From contig CAMPDV010002347.1 of the NCBI GenBank assembly GCA_946699065.1, positions 1 to 64,000 of the forward strand: a DNA stretch of 64,000 nucleotides. Reading direction: 5' to 3'. The position numbers and the translations under genes were made by a program. Shown piece by piece: positions 1 through 13,534 of this stretch. How positions within the stretch are numbered: position 1 is the first letter of the stretch; each line of letters begins with the position of its first letter. Under the pieces are notes generated by a model, which was not told the origin of the DNA, searched no databases, and worked only from the letters and a program-made list of their open reading frames with translations. The stretch comes from Loxodes magnus (Eukaryota; Ciliophora; Karyorelictea; Loxodida; Loxodidae).

Positions 1-545
1 TATTTAAAATAGAAACTTATAAAGTTAATTTTATAATTCTTATGTTTTATTAACTCATTAAACTATAAGAAATATTACAATCAACTACATTAAGAAAATA
101 ACTTATAATAATGAGAATGAAAGGAGCGAAATGTAAATATGAATGTATATTAACTTTTAATATCTCAAATTTTATCTACATAAATGATGCTGTTAAAGGA
201 TTTAGATAGATCAAGTGTTTTCAAAAAGTCACTTTTATTTTTAAATATATTATAAATCAATGTATCTCTTATAGTTGATAATGAGTAGATAAATACATGC
301 TTCTTAAAGAAAATACCAAATATAGGATTATGAGCTAGATAGTATGATATTTTAATAAAGTTAACTTGAAATATTTCTAAGATATAAAATTAATAAAGTA
401 ACTCAATAACTGATTGAGATATAAGGCCATTTAAACTTTAAAGCAATTGTTTATTTAGTGTATTTGTTTTACTAAGCAAAGATTAAGCATAATAGAGCAA
501 GATACAATTTTATAGATTAAATAAGGAAATAAATACTAAACTAAT
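1..545. repeat. left arm of 545-bp inverted repeat
   Basis: The reverse complement of this stretch matches 3141-3685 almost base for base; position x pairs with 3686 minus x. It runs to the first base of the window, so the repeat may continue outside. The right arm holds the 3' end of ORF P, so this arm carries the same 3' end on the minus strand. That makes it an inverted duplication of a gene end rather than a simple short terminal repeat. Confidence 0.9.
165..545 (-). pseudogene. 3' fragment of ORF P, inverted copy
   Basis: This is the minus-strand copy of the last ~126 codons of ORF P (see 1023-3521), ending at a TGA at 167-165. It contains the same stretch with FGIFFKKHVFIYSLST. The non-palindromic sequence beyond 545 does not continue the gene on this strand, so the copy is a truncated 3' end. 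Function unknown. Confidence 0.5.
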
Positions 546-1022
546 GAAAAATAATTTTCATAAGAAGTAATCAAAGAAATATTGAATTATTTATAGATTT
601 TTTAATGCAAGCCTTATATACCTATTAAACCTTTTTCTTGTCTTTAACTTAATGAGTCTTCTATAAAACTCCTTCCTATATTTTGTTATAATTACAATAC
701 TTATAATTCTTCTTGTTACTATAATTTTAATTAATTTAAAGGCAAACAATTGAATTTTTACATTTTTTTACATACTTTCTAGTTAAGCTTTTCGAAGCTG
801 AAATATTCTTAAAGCATTTTATTGAAGCTTTTATGAGAAAGCTTGCTACAGTATTAGTTAATTATCATTAGAAGTTCATCTACATTTCTTTGAATTCAAA
901 GATTTATCTATTAAGCTTACTATTATTGGGTCTTTTATATTTTAAATATTTCAAGCTTCTTAAATAGAAGATTTGTTAAGGGAATTTTAATTTTATAATT
1001 TGCTTTGCAAGCATAAGGTTAG

Positions 1023-3521
1023 ATGTTTAAAAATGTTCTAATTCTATAAAAAGAAAAAGCTTATGTTTAGATATATATGTATTCGTATTGTTTTGACTTT
1101 TTTTGCATTTCTAGTAACTAAATCATAAAATTTTTATAGGAAACTAAGGCTATTTTTTTAGGTTATATCATAATTGATTCATTGAATATTCTTTTATCGG
1201 TAATTTGGTAAGATATGAGCGTACTACATAAGATAATGAAAAATGATTTAGCAAAACAAATAAAGTTTTAACTAAACAATATCCTTGCTTGAAAGCTCGC
1301 TTCTTTTTATTATATTTCTATCAATTTTTTATTAGCTTAAGCATTAGTTTAATAAAGATTTACTATAAAGTTATAAAAGGTAGCCTTTACTTATATCATT
1401 ATATGCCAAAATGATTATTTTTTAATTATCTCCTTTAAAATTCTATTTATAAGAAAATAAGTGTATCTAGTGGCTATATTATATAGCTAATTCACATGTA
1501 TATCTAAAATTAAATATATTTAGTATTTTAAATTATTTATTTTATACAAAATCCAGTTTTTTTATCTCTCATAGTAGTAATTATCACCATTTAGATTTAT
1601 TTAATTCTTTTTCTTCTTTTTATGATTTTTTCTAGCTCTTAGTTTTTATATAATTATTAATTTTTCTTTCTTTCTATCTTATGGTTTGTATTTAAAATAA
1701 TTTTCTACAATAATAAGCTATCTACTAGATAATTCCTTTAATATACTTTTTATGATTATCAACTTAATAGATTTAAGTGAAAATATCTTGAAATGCTCTA
1801 TCGCTTTAAATTTTAACTTTTATTAATGAACTATTTATCTTCTTATAACTATTAATTTATTATATATACCTATGTTGAAGATAGAGAGTAAGCCAAATAT
1901 ATAAGTCCTAAGGTATAAATATTATAGTTGTATACTAGTTTTATAAAACTAGCTTTTTAGCTTTTTTCCTTAGTTAAGAACTTATATTCATTAGTATATT
2001 TTCGTTTTGTATTAATATAGCTTATTTTTTGTTTTGAAGGAAGTTAATAAACAGCATATAAATACTTAAATTAAATTATGAGAAAGATAATTATTTCTCA
2101 TTTACATATAAGCTAACCATCACTGGCAACTTAAAAAAAGAAGTTTAATGTTATACAGTTAGACAATACAGCAGTTGGTTGAAAATTATGAGATATATTT
2201 GAGAATATTATAACAAGAATAGAAGTATCATAAATAAAATCAACAATCTAGCAAAGAAAATTAAATTAATCAGTTACAATTTTAAACAATTGCTTCACTA
2301 ACTGGAGCTAAATAATTTATTGCTTTAAGCTAGGTCTTGTTATCAATATAGAGAAGTAAGGAAGGATATTTAGAATATTAACTGAGAATTTATAAAAAAG
2401 GAGTAGTTAGATTGAATAAAGCATAAGTAATCAGTTTTCATTAATATAAATAAAGTTTCTTTTATTTGAGCTAGTAGAGGTGATTGATAATTAGAGCTTT
2501 AATTCTAAAAATTGGAAACTAAATTCTATAGAAATTCTAAATTTCCGAAAAGAATAAGTTTACATAGATCCTAAAAAATCTCATAAGAAGAAAGTTTATT
2601 ATTTACGATATGCTTAATGTAAGCATTTAAATAAAATTCATCGATAGATTTACAATAATTATATTAGCTTCATAAACTTAAAAATTTAACAAATAGAGAC
2701 TTAATCAACAAATAAAGTTGAATAGGAAGCAAATCATAAACGGTAAAAGCATATTTATTCTATGAGATATATTCAATTATTTGTTTATAAGAAAGCTGCC
2801 CTATTCAAATAAAATCGAAATCTATTAATTTTTTAATATTCATAAATATTAAAATTGATCCGTTTATAAAGGTTTTTTATATATATCATGCATGTAGATT
2901 TAATAAAAATTAATCACTTCTATATAAATTTTAAATATATGATAAACATATATAAGCTCTAAGATAAATAATTAGAAAATGAAGGATTTTGTAGTTATGT
3001 GCTTTTTAAATAAAAATAATCATTTTAATGTTTTTAATGTATACTTAGTTGAATAAATAACTTAGAAAAAAATTGATTTTTCTTATCTTAACTTATCTCA
3101 ATTATTTTTAACAAAATAATTTTATTATACTTTTATAATAATTAGTTTAGTATTTATTTCCTTATTTAATCTATAAAATTGTATCTTGCTCTATTATGCT
3201 TACTCTTTGCATAGTAAAACAAATACACTAAATAAACAATTGCTTTAAAGTTTAAATGGCCTTATATCTCAATCAGTTATTGAGTTACTTTATTAATTTT
3301 ATATCTTAGAAATATTTCAAGTTAACTTTATTAAAATATCATACTATCTAGCTCATAATCCTATATTTGGTATTTTCTTTAAGAAGCATGTATTTATCTA
3401 CTCATTATCAACTATAAGAGATACATTGATTTATAATATATTTAAAAATAAAAGTGACTTTTTGAAAACACTTGATCTATCTAAATCCTTTAACAGCATC
3501 ATTTATGTAGATAAAATTTGA
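1023..3521 (+). CDS. ORF P, large unrecognised protein
   Basis: With TAA/TAG=Gln and internal TGA=Trp, one frame is coherent for 832 codons from ATG 1023 to TGA 3519-3521. The same frame is coding-like back to about 560, so the true start or an upstream exon may lie earlier. The N-terminal half is hydrophobic with several membrane-like segments (around 1150-1350 and 1560-1700). The middle is hydrophilic and Gln/Lys-rich with a coiled-coil flavour (about 2140-2330). The C-terminus has FGIFFKKHVFIYSLST and ends YVDKI. The 3' end lies inside the right inverted-repeat arm. It converges on the Myb gene at 3725-4648 with ~200 bp between stops. I do not recognise the family. A transposon protein is possible from the setting but no catalytic motif is visible. 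A second frame (605-3052) also reads plausibly and was judged weaker. Confidence 0.45.
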
Positions 3522-3685
3522 GATATTAAAAGTTAATATACATTCATATTTACATTTCGCTCCTTTCATTCTCATTATTATAAGTTATTTTCTTAATGTA
3601 GTTGATTGTAATATTTCTTATAGTTTAATGAGTTAATAAAACATAAGAATTATAAAATTAACTTTATAAGTTTCTATTTTAAATA
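3141..3685. repeat. right arm of 545-bp inverted repeat
   Basis: This arm pairs with 1-545, with only a few mismatches (for example near 3200 and 486). The inner edge falls in ORF P codons. The outer edge abuts sequence shared with the flanks of the Myb copies at 45.3 and 50.05 kb, where diverged versions of the arm can still be seen (around 44.93-45.35 kb and, inverted, 50.05-50.4 kb). Confidence 0.9.
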
Positions 3686-3724
3686 AAAATATTATAATTA
3701 AATATCTATTTTATAACTAATACT

Positions 3725-4648
3725 TCAACAAACATTTCAACTTCTATCCAAACTTATGTTATTACATTGTCCAATTTAATTACATTCAACTTGATTAAGT
3801 TAAACACTACTGAATCCTTGGGATTGTGCTATACTATAAAAACTTGGTAACTTCTATTAATTCAGGTTAAGAGCAGTTTATTACGAATATACAACTTGTA
3901 AGCAACGAATGCTGACTTATCTTCTTAAGTAACTACTTATGGATATACTTGAATTTGTGGAGATACTTAGACTTAGATACTCGTTTACCCGGTTTTCTAA
4001 GATATCTTGAGTTTTTCTTTTTTCACATTATTTCATTATTTACTTGAGTTTATCATTTTTTTCATTTCGTAAATAGGTTTAAATATAATCACCGAAATTA
4101 GTTACATTCAATTGACTTGTGAAAATTTTAACACAGTATGAATCATTTTTCGAAAACTGCTTCAATAGAAAGTAGAATCTATTTTTAACTTGATGATCAT
4201 TCCTTCCTTGTATGTATGACTTTATTTTACACCACTATAGTCCTTAAGACTTTTTTAACACAATGAATAAGTCTTCAGCTTCAGTCCAGTTACCTTTCTT
4301 AAGATTAGGATCTAAACAATTGTAATATCTTTATCTAGTTTTCTACCTATCTCGTACATTGTTACCTTCGTGAAACTAATTGTTTAGTTAGCTAGATAAA
4401 CTCTTCCACGATACTTTTTAATTATTCTTGAGATTAGTCTAAACTTTCTCTAGCAGATACTAATCTTCTTCATTACTCCAGTTAATATTTTGCTTTGACG
4501 AGTCCTAAACGCTTTTACTAGACTCCTTTGTAAATGTTCCTTATCCAATTGAATCAGGAAATGATTGTAGTGATTTGAGAATCTATATCATGGGTAATTG
4601 TTGAGGCTACAATTTTTCCAGTGATAAGTGATTTATTGTTTCTTGCAT
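3725..4648 (-). pseudogene. Myb-domain gene copy A, frame-damaged near the C-terminus
   Basis: Two Myb repeats are clear: NWSNEEDQYLLEKV with following Trp, then GNWTEAED and a third-helix region ending VKNRFYFLL. This is an R2R3-like DNA-binding protein of about 307 codons. ATG is at 4648 and codon 2 is CAA, where copies B and C have TAA, a synonymous Gln change. Relative to the other copies there is a 1-base gain near 3988-3992 and a 1-base loss near 3896-3903. These put ~30 codons out of frame and then restore the frame to TGA 3727-3725. Close to the end a Trp is TGA here but TGG in B and C. Probably a nuclear protein; PIF/Harbinger-type transposons carry a Myb-like accessory protein, which is one possible origin. 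Confidence 0.8.
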
Positions 4649-6849
4649 TATTATATAAAAAATAATGATAGGTATATAAATATAATTTAAAATAGTTAGT
4701 TGTTTTATTAAAATTAAGCTGAATATTAAATAAAAGTATATTAAGTTAATTAGTTATTTTTCTTTAGTTTAATAATAAATTTAAATTAACTAGTTTTAAA
4801 AACTTTTATTAGTAACTTTTTACAGAATGGTTTACTAAAGACTACTATATCATAAGCATATAAAACACTTGTTCGCTAGTTTTTTACAGAAGCTTTATAT
4901 TTCGTAATCTTTACGGATTATCTCTTTTTAAGTATTCGATTTAAATTAAATAATTGTTAGTTAATTATAGAAAGGTAAACTATTTATAAATGAAGATTGG
5001 ATATAGCCATATGACTGTATAGGAGAAGGATTGATCTTTGATTGGAAAGAAATGGATTATTTTCTATAGCAATAGAAATGTTCTTAGATATAAGGTGTAA
5101 AAATAATTCTATTTGATTAACTAGATTTAATCTTTTAATAAAGTTAAATGATATTAAAAAAGCTAAGTTTAAAAAACATTTCTAGCTAAGTTTTATTATA
5201 GATCTTAAGCAAAAATAAAGATAACAATCATATTAGTTAACTATATCAACTATATAATTCTACTATTTTTGCTAAAAATTATAGGAATATAAAGGAAGCT
5301 TTAAAGTAATTGAGTAAATATGATATTTGCTTGTGGATAAACTTAATAACTTTTAGGAAAATAAAATGATTCCTAGATAGTTTAAAATAGAGCAATTAAA
5401 AAGCTATTTGTTTATCCTTTATTTATTCTTTATTTCTAGACCTTTTATTATTTCTTTAATTAGCATATTGAAAAGATGTAAGGATGAAATATTATAATAA
5501 CCATCCTAATTAAATGCTTTAATCCACTGTTTGGAAAAACAGCTAGTTAGACTTCATAAATTAAATTTAAATAAATAATGGCTTAATAACCCAGTCATGT
5601 ATTATATATTGATATGAATCTTTATTACGTAACAAGAAAATATATTGTAGCTCTAGAAAGCTTATAGTACCAGATTTTAAATAACAAATATAACTATTAT
5701 TTTATAATTCTAACTATTCTAAAGCAGGTGGCTATCTAAAATAAATGAATTATCAATTTAAATTAGCCCTTATAAAACCATTGATAGCTAGTATTTTATA
5801 ATTATCATTTATTTTAAGCTAATTAATACCAAGAATTTTCATTAAGCGAAACTAGCAAATTACTACAGCTCGATGTAAAGGCTATTGCTTAAGGTAAAAT
5901 ACCAAATACTTAATGTCTTTATCATTTCTATTATTGTTCATTTTTAAGCAAATTCCTCTTTTTAATACTAAATGAGAATCTATTGATTAAGAACTAAATC
6001 TTTATTACATTCTAATTTTTATATAAAATGGAATGATATATCTTTAAACATTGCAAACACATTTTATAATTTTATTATATGTGAAAAAAGCAATTTTTAT
6101 ATAATCATAACTCAATAAAGTAAATTATTAACTTTTAGTTTAACAATACTTTTGTTATTTTCTTTAAAGAGAAAATTAAATATAACTGCTTCCTTTAAAA
6201 GTGTTCAAGTATTTTTTAGTTAACTAAATAAGCTTCATATCTCTTTTTAGTTGTATGAATTTTATTTAAAGAGTATTAAATCAGATTAGTAAGAATTAAT
6301 AGATATTAAGATTTATTAGCTTTTATATAGAATCTTGTTGGTATTCTCTTTTAACTATTTCTATTTTTCATTGTATCCCTCTTTTTTTATACGATTTGAA
6401 ATGTTTCTATTTTTGTGAAATGGAAACTACTATTTATTCCTATCAATTTTGGTACCTTTTTGAGAATTTAGTTTGGTTTAAATGCTTAAAGTTTCTGGTT
6501 TAAATAGTTGATTTAAGTAATAAGTTTGACTAAAAGCCTTAGAGATATACTCTGTTTTATAAGTTAAACTAATTTCTATTTAATTTAGCTAAGATAATTA
6601 GGTTCTATTATAATGTCTAAATCCAGGTAATTATAATTTAGCAATTCTAGATTCTAAATTTTAATATACTTATTGACTCTTTTTGTCTATAGTTATTTAT
6701 ATTTAATTATGCCCATAAAATGTATAGATCTTTTAATTATTAGTAGAAGAGATATTAGTAAAACTTTAAAAAAGTTCTTAGTAGTTTATATTAGATACTT
6801 AATTAATAGATATAGCTAATTATAAAGAATCTTAATTAGTATATTCCTT
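4649..6849. other. Myb upstream region and conserved block X
   Basis: The first ~400 bases upstream of Myb A are conserved with the regions 5' of copies B and C (46.28-46.73 and 48.64-49.08 kb), including a stretch with TTTACAGAAGCTTTATATTTCG, so the Myb promoter lies here. Block X (about 5640-6260) is alignable with 47020-47640 in the same orientation but with many indels. Some plus-strand codons look conserved (the readings share SLQYQI and a TGA-encoded Trp). It may be the 5' part of gene Q. No confident start or full frame could be fixed. Confidence 0.5.
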
Positions 6850-7486
6850 TTATTTTTAACCTTTTTATAAACATTTTAATTAAAGACTTAACTTTATAAT
6901 ATAGACTCTAAGTTTCCTTAGGGTAGGATTAAGTAATTCTAAATTAGATCTATTAATTAAAGAAGCTTTTCAAATTGCTACCTTCTTAAACCTAATTAAA
7001 CTTATCAAAATCGGAATAGTTATATACATTGCCTAGTGCTAAATTTAGGTTTAAAAGAGAGTCCTTTTAACTAGCTTAACTTTATTTAGTTCTACATTTT
7101 TCACTAAAATAGTTTATTTAACTTTAACTAAAAGTTTAGAATGTCAAATATGCTTGAAGACATAAATAAAAATTAAACCTAATTATATGTCTATGAATTT
7201 ATTTATATTTATTAAAGCTCTTTTTAAAAGATTGTAATCTCTCTTGCTTTAATATAGATGATGTTTTCATTTAATTATACTTGTTTAGTTGAGAGAATGT
7301 TAAAAAAGGAAATTGCTAAACGAAACTAAATTTGCTTATATTGTTCGTTATTACGAAAAGCAAAAACAATTATCATTCCTTTATTTGTGAGTACAATTTA
7401 ACATTTTATGGGTTTAAACTTAGTAAGTTAGAAAGAGACTTATTCAATCAATATTCTAGCTTTTCTTTTAAACTTTAAAATAGTGA
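6850..7486 (+). CDS. gene Q, 3' part, conserved but unrecognised
   Basis: The plus-strand frame ending at TGA 7484-7486 is conserved in the inverted copy at 48400-47870. The two read LIKLIKIGIVIYIA here and LIKLIKIEIVIHIA there, with changes mainly at synonymous or conservative positions. The following segment also aligns (LVQLRECQKRKLLNE against LVQLSEYQVRKFLKQ). This conservation is the main reason to believe the frame. The 5' end is not defined and probably lies towards block X. Q lies divergent from Myb A, and the same divergent Q-Myb pair recurs at 48-50 kb, so the two probably belong to one repeated unit. No known domain was seen. Confidence 0.5.
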
Positions 7487-8585
7487 ACTGAGCAAGGTAT
7501 AGTGATAATGATTATTAAGACTGATATTTGGAAATAAGCTTGATGCTTTATAAAATGTTCTCACTTTAATATTCTTTATTGCTTATTCTCTATATTTAGC
7601 TTCATAATCTACTACTAAAAATAAAATTAACATATTTCTCAATTATCTTAAAGCTGCGATAGTTCTTTATAGGATTGAAGAAATGTTTCTATAATGTATA
7701 GGTATAAATTAAAAAGAGTTAAGTCTAAATATTGATTAACTCTGAGTTATCTGATTTATCCTTTTTTGATTAAATTAATATAACTAAAAGTCTTATGATA
7801 CTTATTTAGCTAGGTTATAAAATACTAATACACTTTTAAAAGAATCATTATATTTCCTCTTTAGAGAAATTAGTTATTATTCAACTAAAGGTAAGAAATG
7901 TAATTATTTGATTGTGATTATATCATAAATCCTTTGCTACATATATATAATAAAATTAATGTTTGCTTATTTAAAGATATATCCTTTACATTTATATCAC
8001 CATAAAAGGAAACCAAAATTAATTTCTTAGATGAATAAAATCTCTTTTAGTCTTAATAAGAGAAGCTTGCTTACATAAATGATAACTATAAATTAATAAA
8101 TACTATAAATATTATTATATTTCTATGCTTTTGTTTATTAATACAATTTATCAAAAAATCTCTTTCTCATATGATTCTTTATCTTAATCTCAGCTTCTTT
8201 TTTTCAAGTACTAGACATTTTAAATTTCTTTAAGTACAGCCAATATTCAACTAAAATTTTGTTTCTTAATACTAAGAGTTAAGATGCTTATTTATTTCAA
8301 TCTAGTTCTTATATAACGTTAGAAATAGCAAGTATTAGTGTGGCAAGAAGGAGAACACACGACTGGTAAATTTTAGGACATAAAGAATTAAAAATTTCTA
8401 AAATGAATGAATTTTGATTTATTTAAGTAGTTTATTAATTATTTACTTAGCTTCTTAGCTTTTTATTTTAGTTAAGCTAGTAATTTAAATTTATTGTTCT
8501 ATAATTATAATTAATTTAACTTTATACAATTTTACATTTATTCAATTCTTAAAATACTCAATTATAAACAAATTATGTAGTCACA
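7487..8585. other. AT-rich stretch without a recognisable gene
   Basis: No convincing frame, tRNA or repeat was found. A short GC-richer patch at about 8338-8375 (with GAAGGAGAACACACGACTGG) stands out from its surroundings but has no recognised identity. Confidence 0.4.
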
Positions 8586-11500
8586 ATGCTTAATTACAAG
8601 AGGGAACTTTATGCTTCATGCACCTACTAATCAGAATACCTTAGACAGATATAATCCTAAGTATAGAATATTGTACACCAAAGTCACCAGATTTTAAACA
8701 TTTTTCAGAGTAAGAAGAGCAATAAAGCTAACAAAATTTAATAAACCATAACATGGACATTGAAGGACTAAAAATACAGAAGTTTATGAATTGTGAATTA
8801 ACAATTAGAAAATAATGCTATGTTGTAAAAACAAACGACACCTGTAGAGAAAATGCTATGCTTTTCAAGGTCTGAAGGATTGTTCATAAAAAAACAGACA
8901 TGGGCAAGGATAAATATGACGAAAGACAGAAAGGAAATCTATAAGCACTGAAGATTGATAAAATATTTTCTGACGAATTGAACAAAAAATGAAGATAGAA
9001 ATGTTTCGCGAGTTCAAGAGCTCAATAAAAACGTGATACTTTAGGCTTTAAAATTTATTCTTAGTTTTCAAATTTAAATTAATTCGTTTCTGGGGGTTAG
9101 TCCATAGGAATTGGTAGATTTATCCTTTCTGTTGCTTCCTTCTTCGACTTATCCCTCCTCCGTAGAGGTAGGTAGAAATGTTTCTTAATAGCTTTAAATT
9201 TGATTCCTAGTTATATTATGATTATATTAGTGTTATAATTATATCTCAGAAACTTATTTAAAGTTAGGAAATATTCTAAACTAAATAAACTCTTAACTAT
9301 TGATATCTGTATTTTTATGAATTTAATAATCAATTACTATAAATCTAAACTTATGCAATTTTTTATTTAGCCACTTAATAGAATTATTAGCATGAAGCTC
9401 TAATATGGTTTAAAGATTAAAAATACTTAAATTATTTTTAGATTTAACTTATAAAAAGAAGGATATAATCTAATAGGAATCCTTAGCATTATTTTATTTC
9501 CTAAATTCCTTTTAAAACTATATTTATCTAGATTCTTCTACTAAGCAATAGCTTCTCAATTTAGTAGGATAATTTGAAGCACTTTTAAATACTGCTAATG
9601 ATATCTCAGAGTTTTAGAGACTCAAATAAAAAGAAAAGATCATTTAGAAGAGATAAGATTAGAAAGTGTAGAATCTATTTCATATTCTTTAGTTTTTTAT
9701 ACTTTAAAACATAAAAGCTATTTTATTTTTGTGGAAAGCATATTTGCAACATATTATCCAAATTTCACTAAAGTTGGATGTTCTAAGTATGCTGAATACA
9801 GTTATTTTTATTTTAGCTCAGAAGTTAAACATCTATTATCTTGTCAATACTTTATTATAGAGATGGAAGTCATTTTGTCTTTTTTGCTCTTACTGCATCA
9901 TCTTTAAATTGTTTCCTTTCTGAAATTAAAAAATTACTAGATTAGCATAAATCTAGCTGTCGGAAAGGAAAGCAGAATAGTCTATTATAAATGCTGGAAA
10001 ATTAGCTAAAGACTCAAAGGTATGAATCCCTTAAAATATTTTTAGAGTGAGAAATTCTTCCTTTCATAAAAGGAAAAAAAAGAATGTTTTCTTGTATCCT
10101 CTCAAGGTTATTATTAACCAGCTTTTATTTGAAATATGAATTATACTGATCTTGCTCACCATTGTACTATTACTTCCTTATTTTTGCTGAAACAGGAATT
10201 TCAATTGAGGATGAAATTCTCCTTACTTAGTCTTTTGAATAAAATCAGAACTACACTAAATTTGTTAATATGAGCTGTATTAATTAAACTTTCATGACTA
10301 TAAGTATGACAGTAAAATTCTAATAGCTAAATATCTTGCTTTCAGCGATTTAGAAATGTTTTCTCTTGGTCCGATTTTGCCTTAATATTCTACTAAGTTT
10401 GCTTAAACTAGCAAGATTATCCACAATTAGCGCAAGTTTGATTAACTTGATAAAATCTAGTAAAACTGAGGTTGATAAACTTCTAGTATTAAGTTTTTGA
10501 TGTTTATGAATAGATTCCTTACTTATCAAGATCTAGTAATTTAATAAAGTTACTAGTCTTTTCTTAACTTATGAGTAGCATTACATAACTTAAATGTAGT
10601 AAATATAATAAGCCTTATTTGTATTGATAAGATATGGACTAGATTCCATCTACTTTCCATTAACTCTAATTTGAGGTAAAATAATTACTAAACTACTTAT
10701 TTTATTGTATTTATATCTAGAAGCAAAGATAAAATCTATCTAGTTTATTTAATTAATAGCAATATCCTGATTACACGTAGTTTGGCTTTCATTATATTAA
10801 TGCTGATATTATTTAATCAGATTGTGTTTAATGTTCTTTTATAGTAATTAAGAGTTAAAGTTATAAATAGTAAATTAGAATATAAAGCATGAATAGTTAA
10901 ACCTAACTAGCACTATTTTATAATACTAAAAGGAATTAGTTTAGTTATTTTAAATTTGGTAAATAAGTTCTTTGAACTTTATCTGTTTATTATTTTAAAT
11001 ACATCAAGCTAAATTTAATACAAGCTTCTATCATAATGCTAGCTACTTGACAAGTCAACAATCATTTAGCATACTAGATATTAATACTTTTAAAATTTGA
11101 GATCTCTTTTTTAGGTTAGATTATACTCTAAAGACATAGCAAATAATATATTTCAGAGATAAGATTAGCAGGCTTTAATAATACTGATATTTCTCATGGT
11201 AATCTATTCTACAGCTTTATGAAAATAAAATATTAGTCATTGATAAAAATCCAAGTCATCTAACAGATATAAATCTAAGTATCTTTAGATTTGGTATTTT
11301 AAGATAAGCTGCTTAAATAGTTTAATTATAAGCTTTATATTATGAAGGTCTAATTTGCATTTTTCTTATAACTTTAAAATTAATATTAGTTAATTTAACT
11401 TAGATATGAAGGCTTATTTCTTGGGGATCAGTATAGAGAGATCACTTAGTAAGATAATTTAATATTTGGATCTTAGAGATTGAATGTCCAAGTTTAGATT

Positions 11501-13358
11501 GAGGTAAGAATGAAATTGCTAAGTTTAGTTAAAACTAAATTTTATAAAATGAGGAAATTAAAAAAGTAGTAGAAGAACAATATCATCACTTCATTTCTTC
11601 TGCTATTATAAGGGTAATCATTTCTATACAAAATATTCTTAGTATTTTATGTCCAATTTTCATGTTAAGAACCAAAAATAAGTCTCTTAGTGTAATTAAG
11701 CATCACAGGTAATAAATTATCTCCAGTTACTATAGAAAAACAGAATAATTAATATAGCTTAATTAATCCAGCTAATATCTCATAAGTTTCCAAATACCAA
11801 AATTCTGAAATTATTTGGCAAGCTGCTACTATTTTTGCTACTAAGTTATCTAATAATTTAATACTTAAGAACTGAAGTTAGGAAGTTAATTTAAATTAAG
11901 TTTTGAAGAATAAGGAGCGACTAAATAAGCAAGCTAAAAGTTTAACCTAGCTGAGTTCCTTAATATGAAAACTTTATAATGAGCTCTCAAAAACAATAAC
12001 CATATTAACCTTATTTACCATAAAATGTGATGACACTATTCATTTAAAAGGAAAATGCCTTTAAGATATTCAATCAAGAATCTCAATTAAATCAGATACA
12101 GAAATATAAAGTTATAGGCTTTAAGTTACCTTAAATAGATCATAAGGATAGTTGATGCTACTACCTATAACTAGTTTAATGCAGCTACTATAATTGTTTT
12201 ACGATCTAAGTAGAAATAAACTTAATATCAAAATAATAGGAACAAATATAAAATCGGATATTCACTTCAGACATAGAAACGTAAACTATTATGCATAAGT
12301 AAGTTATTGAAAAAACTACCTTTATCACTCTAAGTTAACTCTTTTAGAAATTAAATATTTCTTTTAATATTTATCCTAAAAAATAGAGAACCAAGAATGT
12401 ATCACAATAGCAGTTACAGACTACTATGAAATAAGGGAAAAATTAACTTATGAAATCTTTCAGAACTACATAAAATATTTACTAACGACTTAACTAGTAA
12501 ATGAAGTATCAGATAACCTAGGACTAGATGTCATTGCTTATATAAGCATATAAATAATTCTAATATATACAATTTTAATAATGAGCAGGATTTTTAGAAT
12601 AGCCCAATATCTAGAAGAATTATTCTTAACTATACAATAATCATGCATCTATTTTCAAGATTACAAAGTCTAAATTTCTTAATTTTCCAAGAATTCCGGA
12701 TATCTAATACAAGGGAGAGGGATCCCTACTATAAAAATAGAGCTATGTATTAGACATTTTTTAAGGCCTAAACTATTGAAATTTTGAAGGATATCATTAA
12801 TATAATATAAGCAGCAAAGGATTACTAATGTTGAAGATATCTAATAGCTTAAGCTATTATAAGAGTTAATACTCTAGTAGTAGATACTAATTTAATAGAA
12901 TAAACCTAACATTGTACTATGCAAAAAGTTTATTGGTGCAGGCTATTTTATAAATTAAACAATTCTTGCATTCTGTCTTTATATCCAAACTTACCATATC
13001 TTTTTAAATCTCTCTATCAATTTTTTATTCTCTATTTTTCTTTCTCCAATTTCGCTTCTACTTTTACCTAAAAGTAAAGATACTACATTCATTTTTTCAA
13101 CTATCATATGTCTTAATCTATGAAGTCAAAAGATACCATTTATTGAAAAAAAAACGTTAAAAGTAAAGCTATTCCTATATGAATGCTTAAAAGCTAGAAA
13201 ATGTATCTAAGTAAAACTAGTTCTTAATATATTTCCCCACCAATATCTCTATAATTAGTTACTAAATAAATATAGTAATAAAAAGGATTTTCAAGGAATA
13301 AAGTTAGATGCTATATAAAGCCTCATTTTTAAAGCAATAAGATTCATTAAACTAGTGA
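8586..13358 (+). CDS. very long unrecognised membrane protein (1590 codons)
   Basis: One frame runs from ATG 8586 to TGA 13356-13358 without a shift, reading TAA/TAG as Gln and internal TGA as Trp. The first ~170 residues are basic and hydrophilic. Then come LGVSPQELVDLSFLLLPSS and a series of hydrophobic segments, for example IWFLVILWLYQ (about 9200), a cluster at 9700-9900, LILLTIVLLLPYFCW (about 10150), and others near 10780, 10950 and 11190. Hydrophilic LGPILPQYSTKFAQ lies between them. The second half (after about 11400) is Gln-rich and its frame choice is less certain, because another frame also reads well there. The family is not recognised: no ABC, kinase or transposase motif was seen. 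A shorter competing reading from 8618 to 10273 was rejected. Confidence 0.5.
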
Positions 13359-13534
13359 GAGAATTAGTAGACATCTATTTAATTTAAAATAAGCCTTATA
13401 ATTATTAACTAAAATTCCCTTTTTATAAGTCCTTCATAAAAAATAAATATATAAGGAAGATTTATGATGAGATTAAATATTTTTCTTAAGGTAGTGAAAA
13501 CTAATAAAAGTTAATGCATTTAAATAAAACTTTT

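Noticed and set aside
605..3052. Alternative 815-codon frame inside the first inverted repeat
   Set aside because: The neighbouring frame (to TGA 3521) gives more convincing protein and continues coherently into the repeat arm.
8618..10273. Alternative 551-codon frame
   Set aside because: Reads plausibly at first, but the frame from 8586 is better and stays coherent to 13358.
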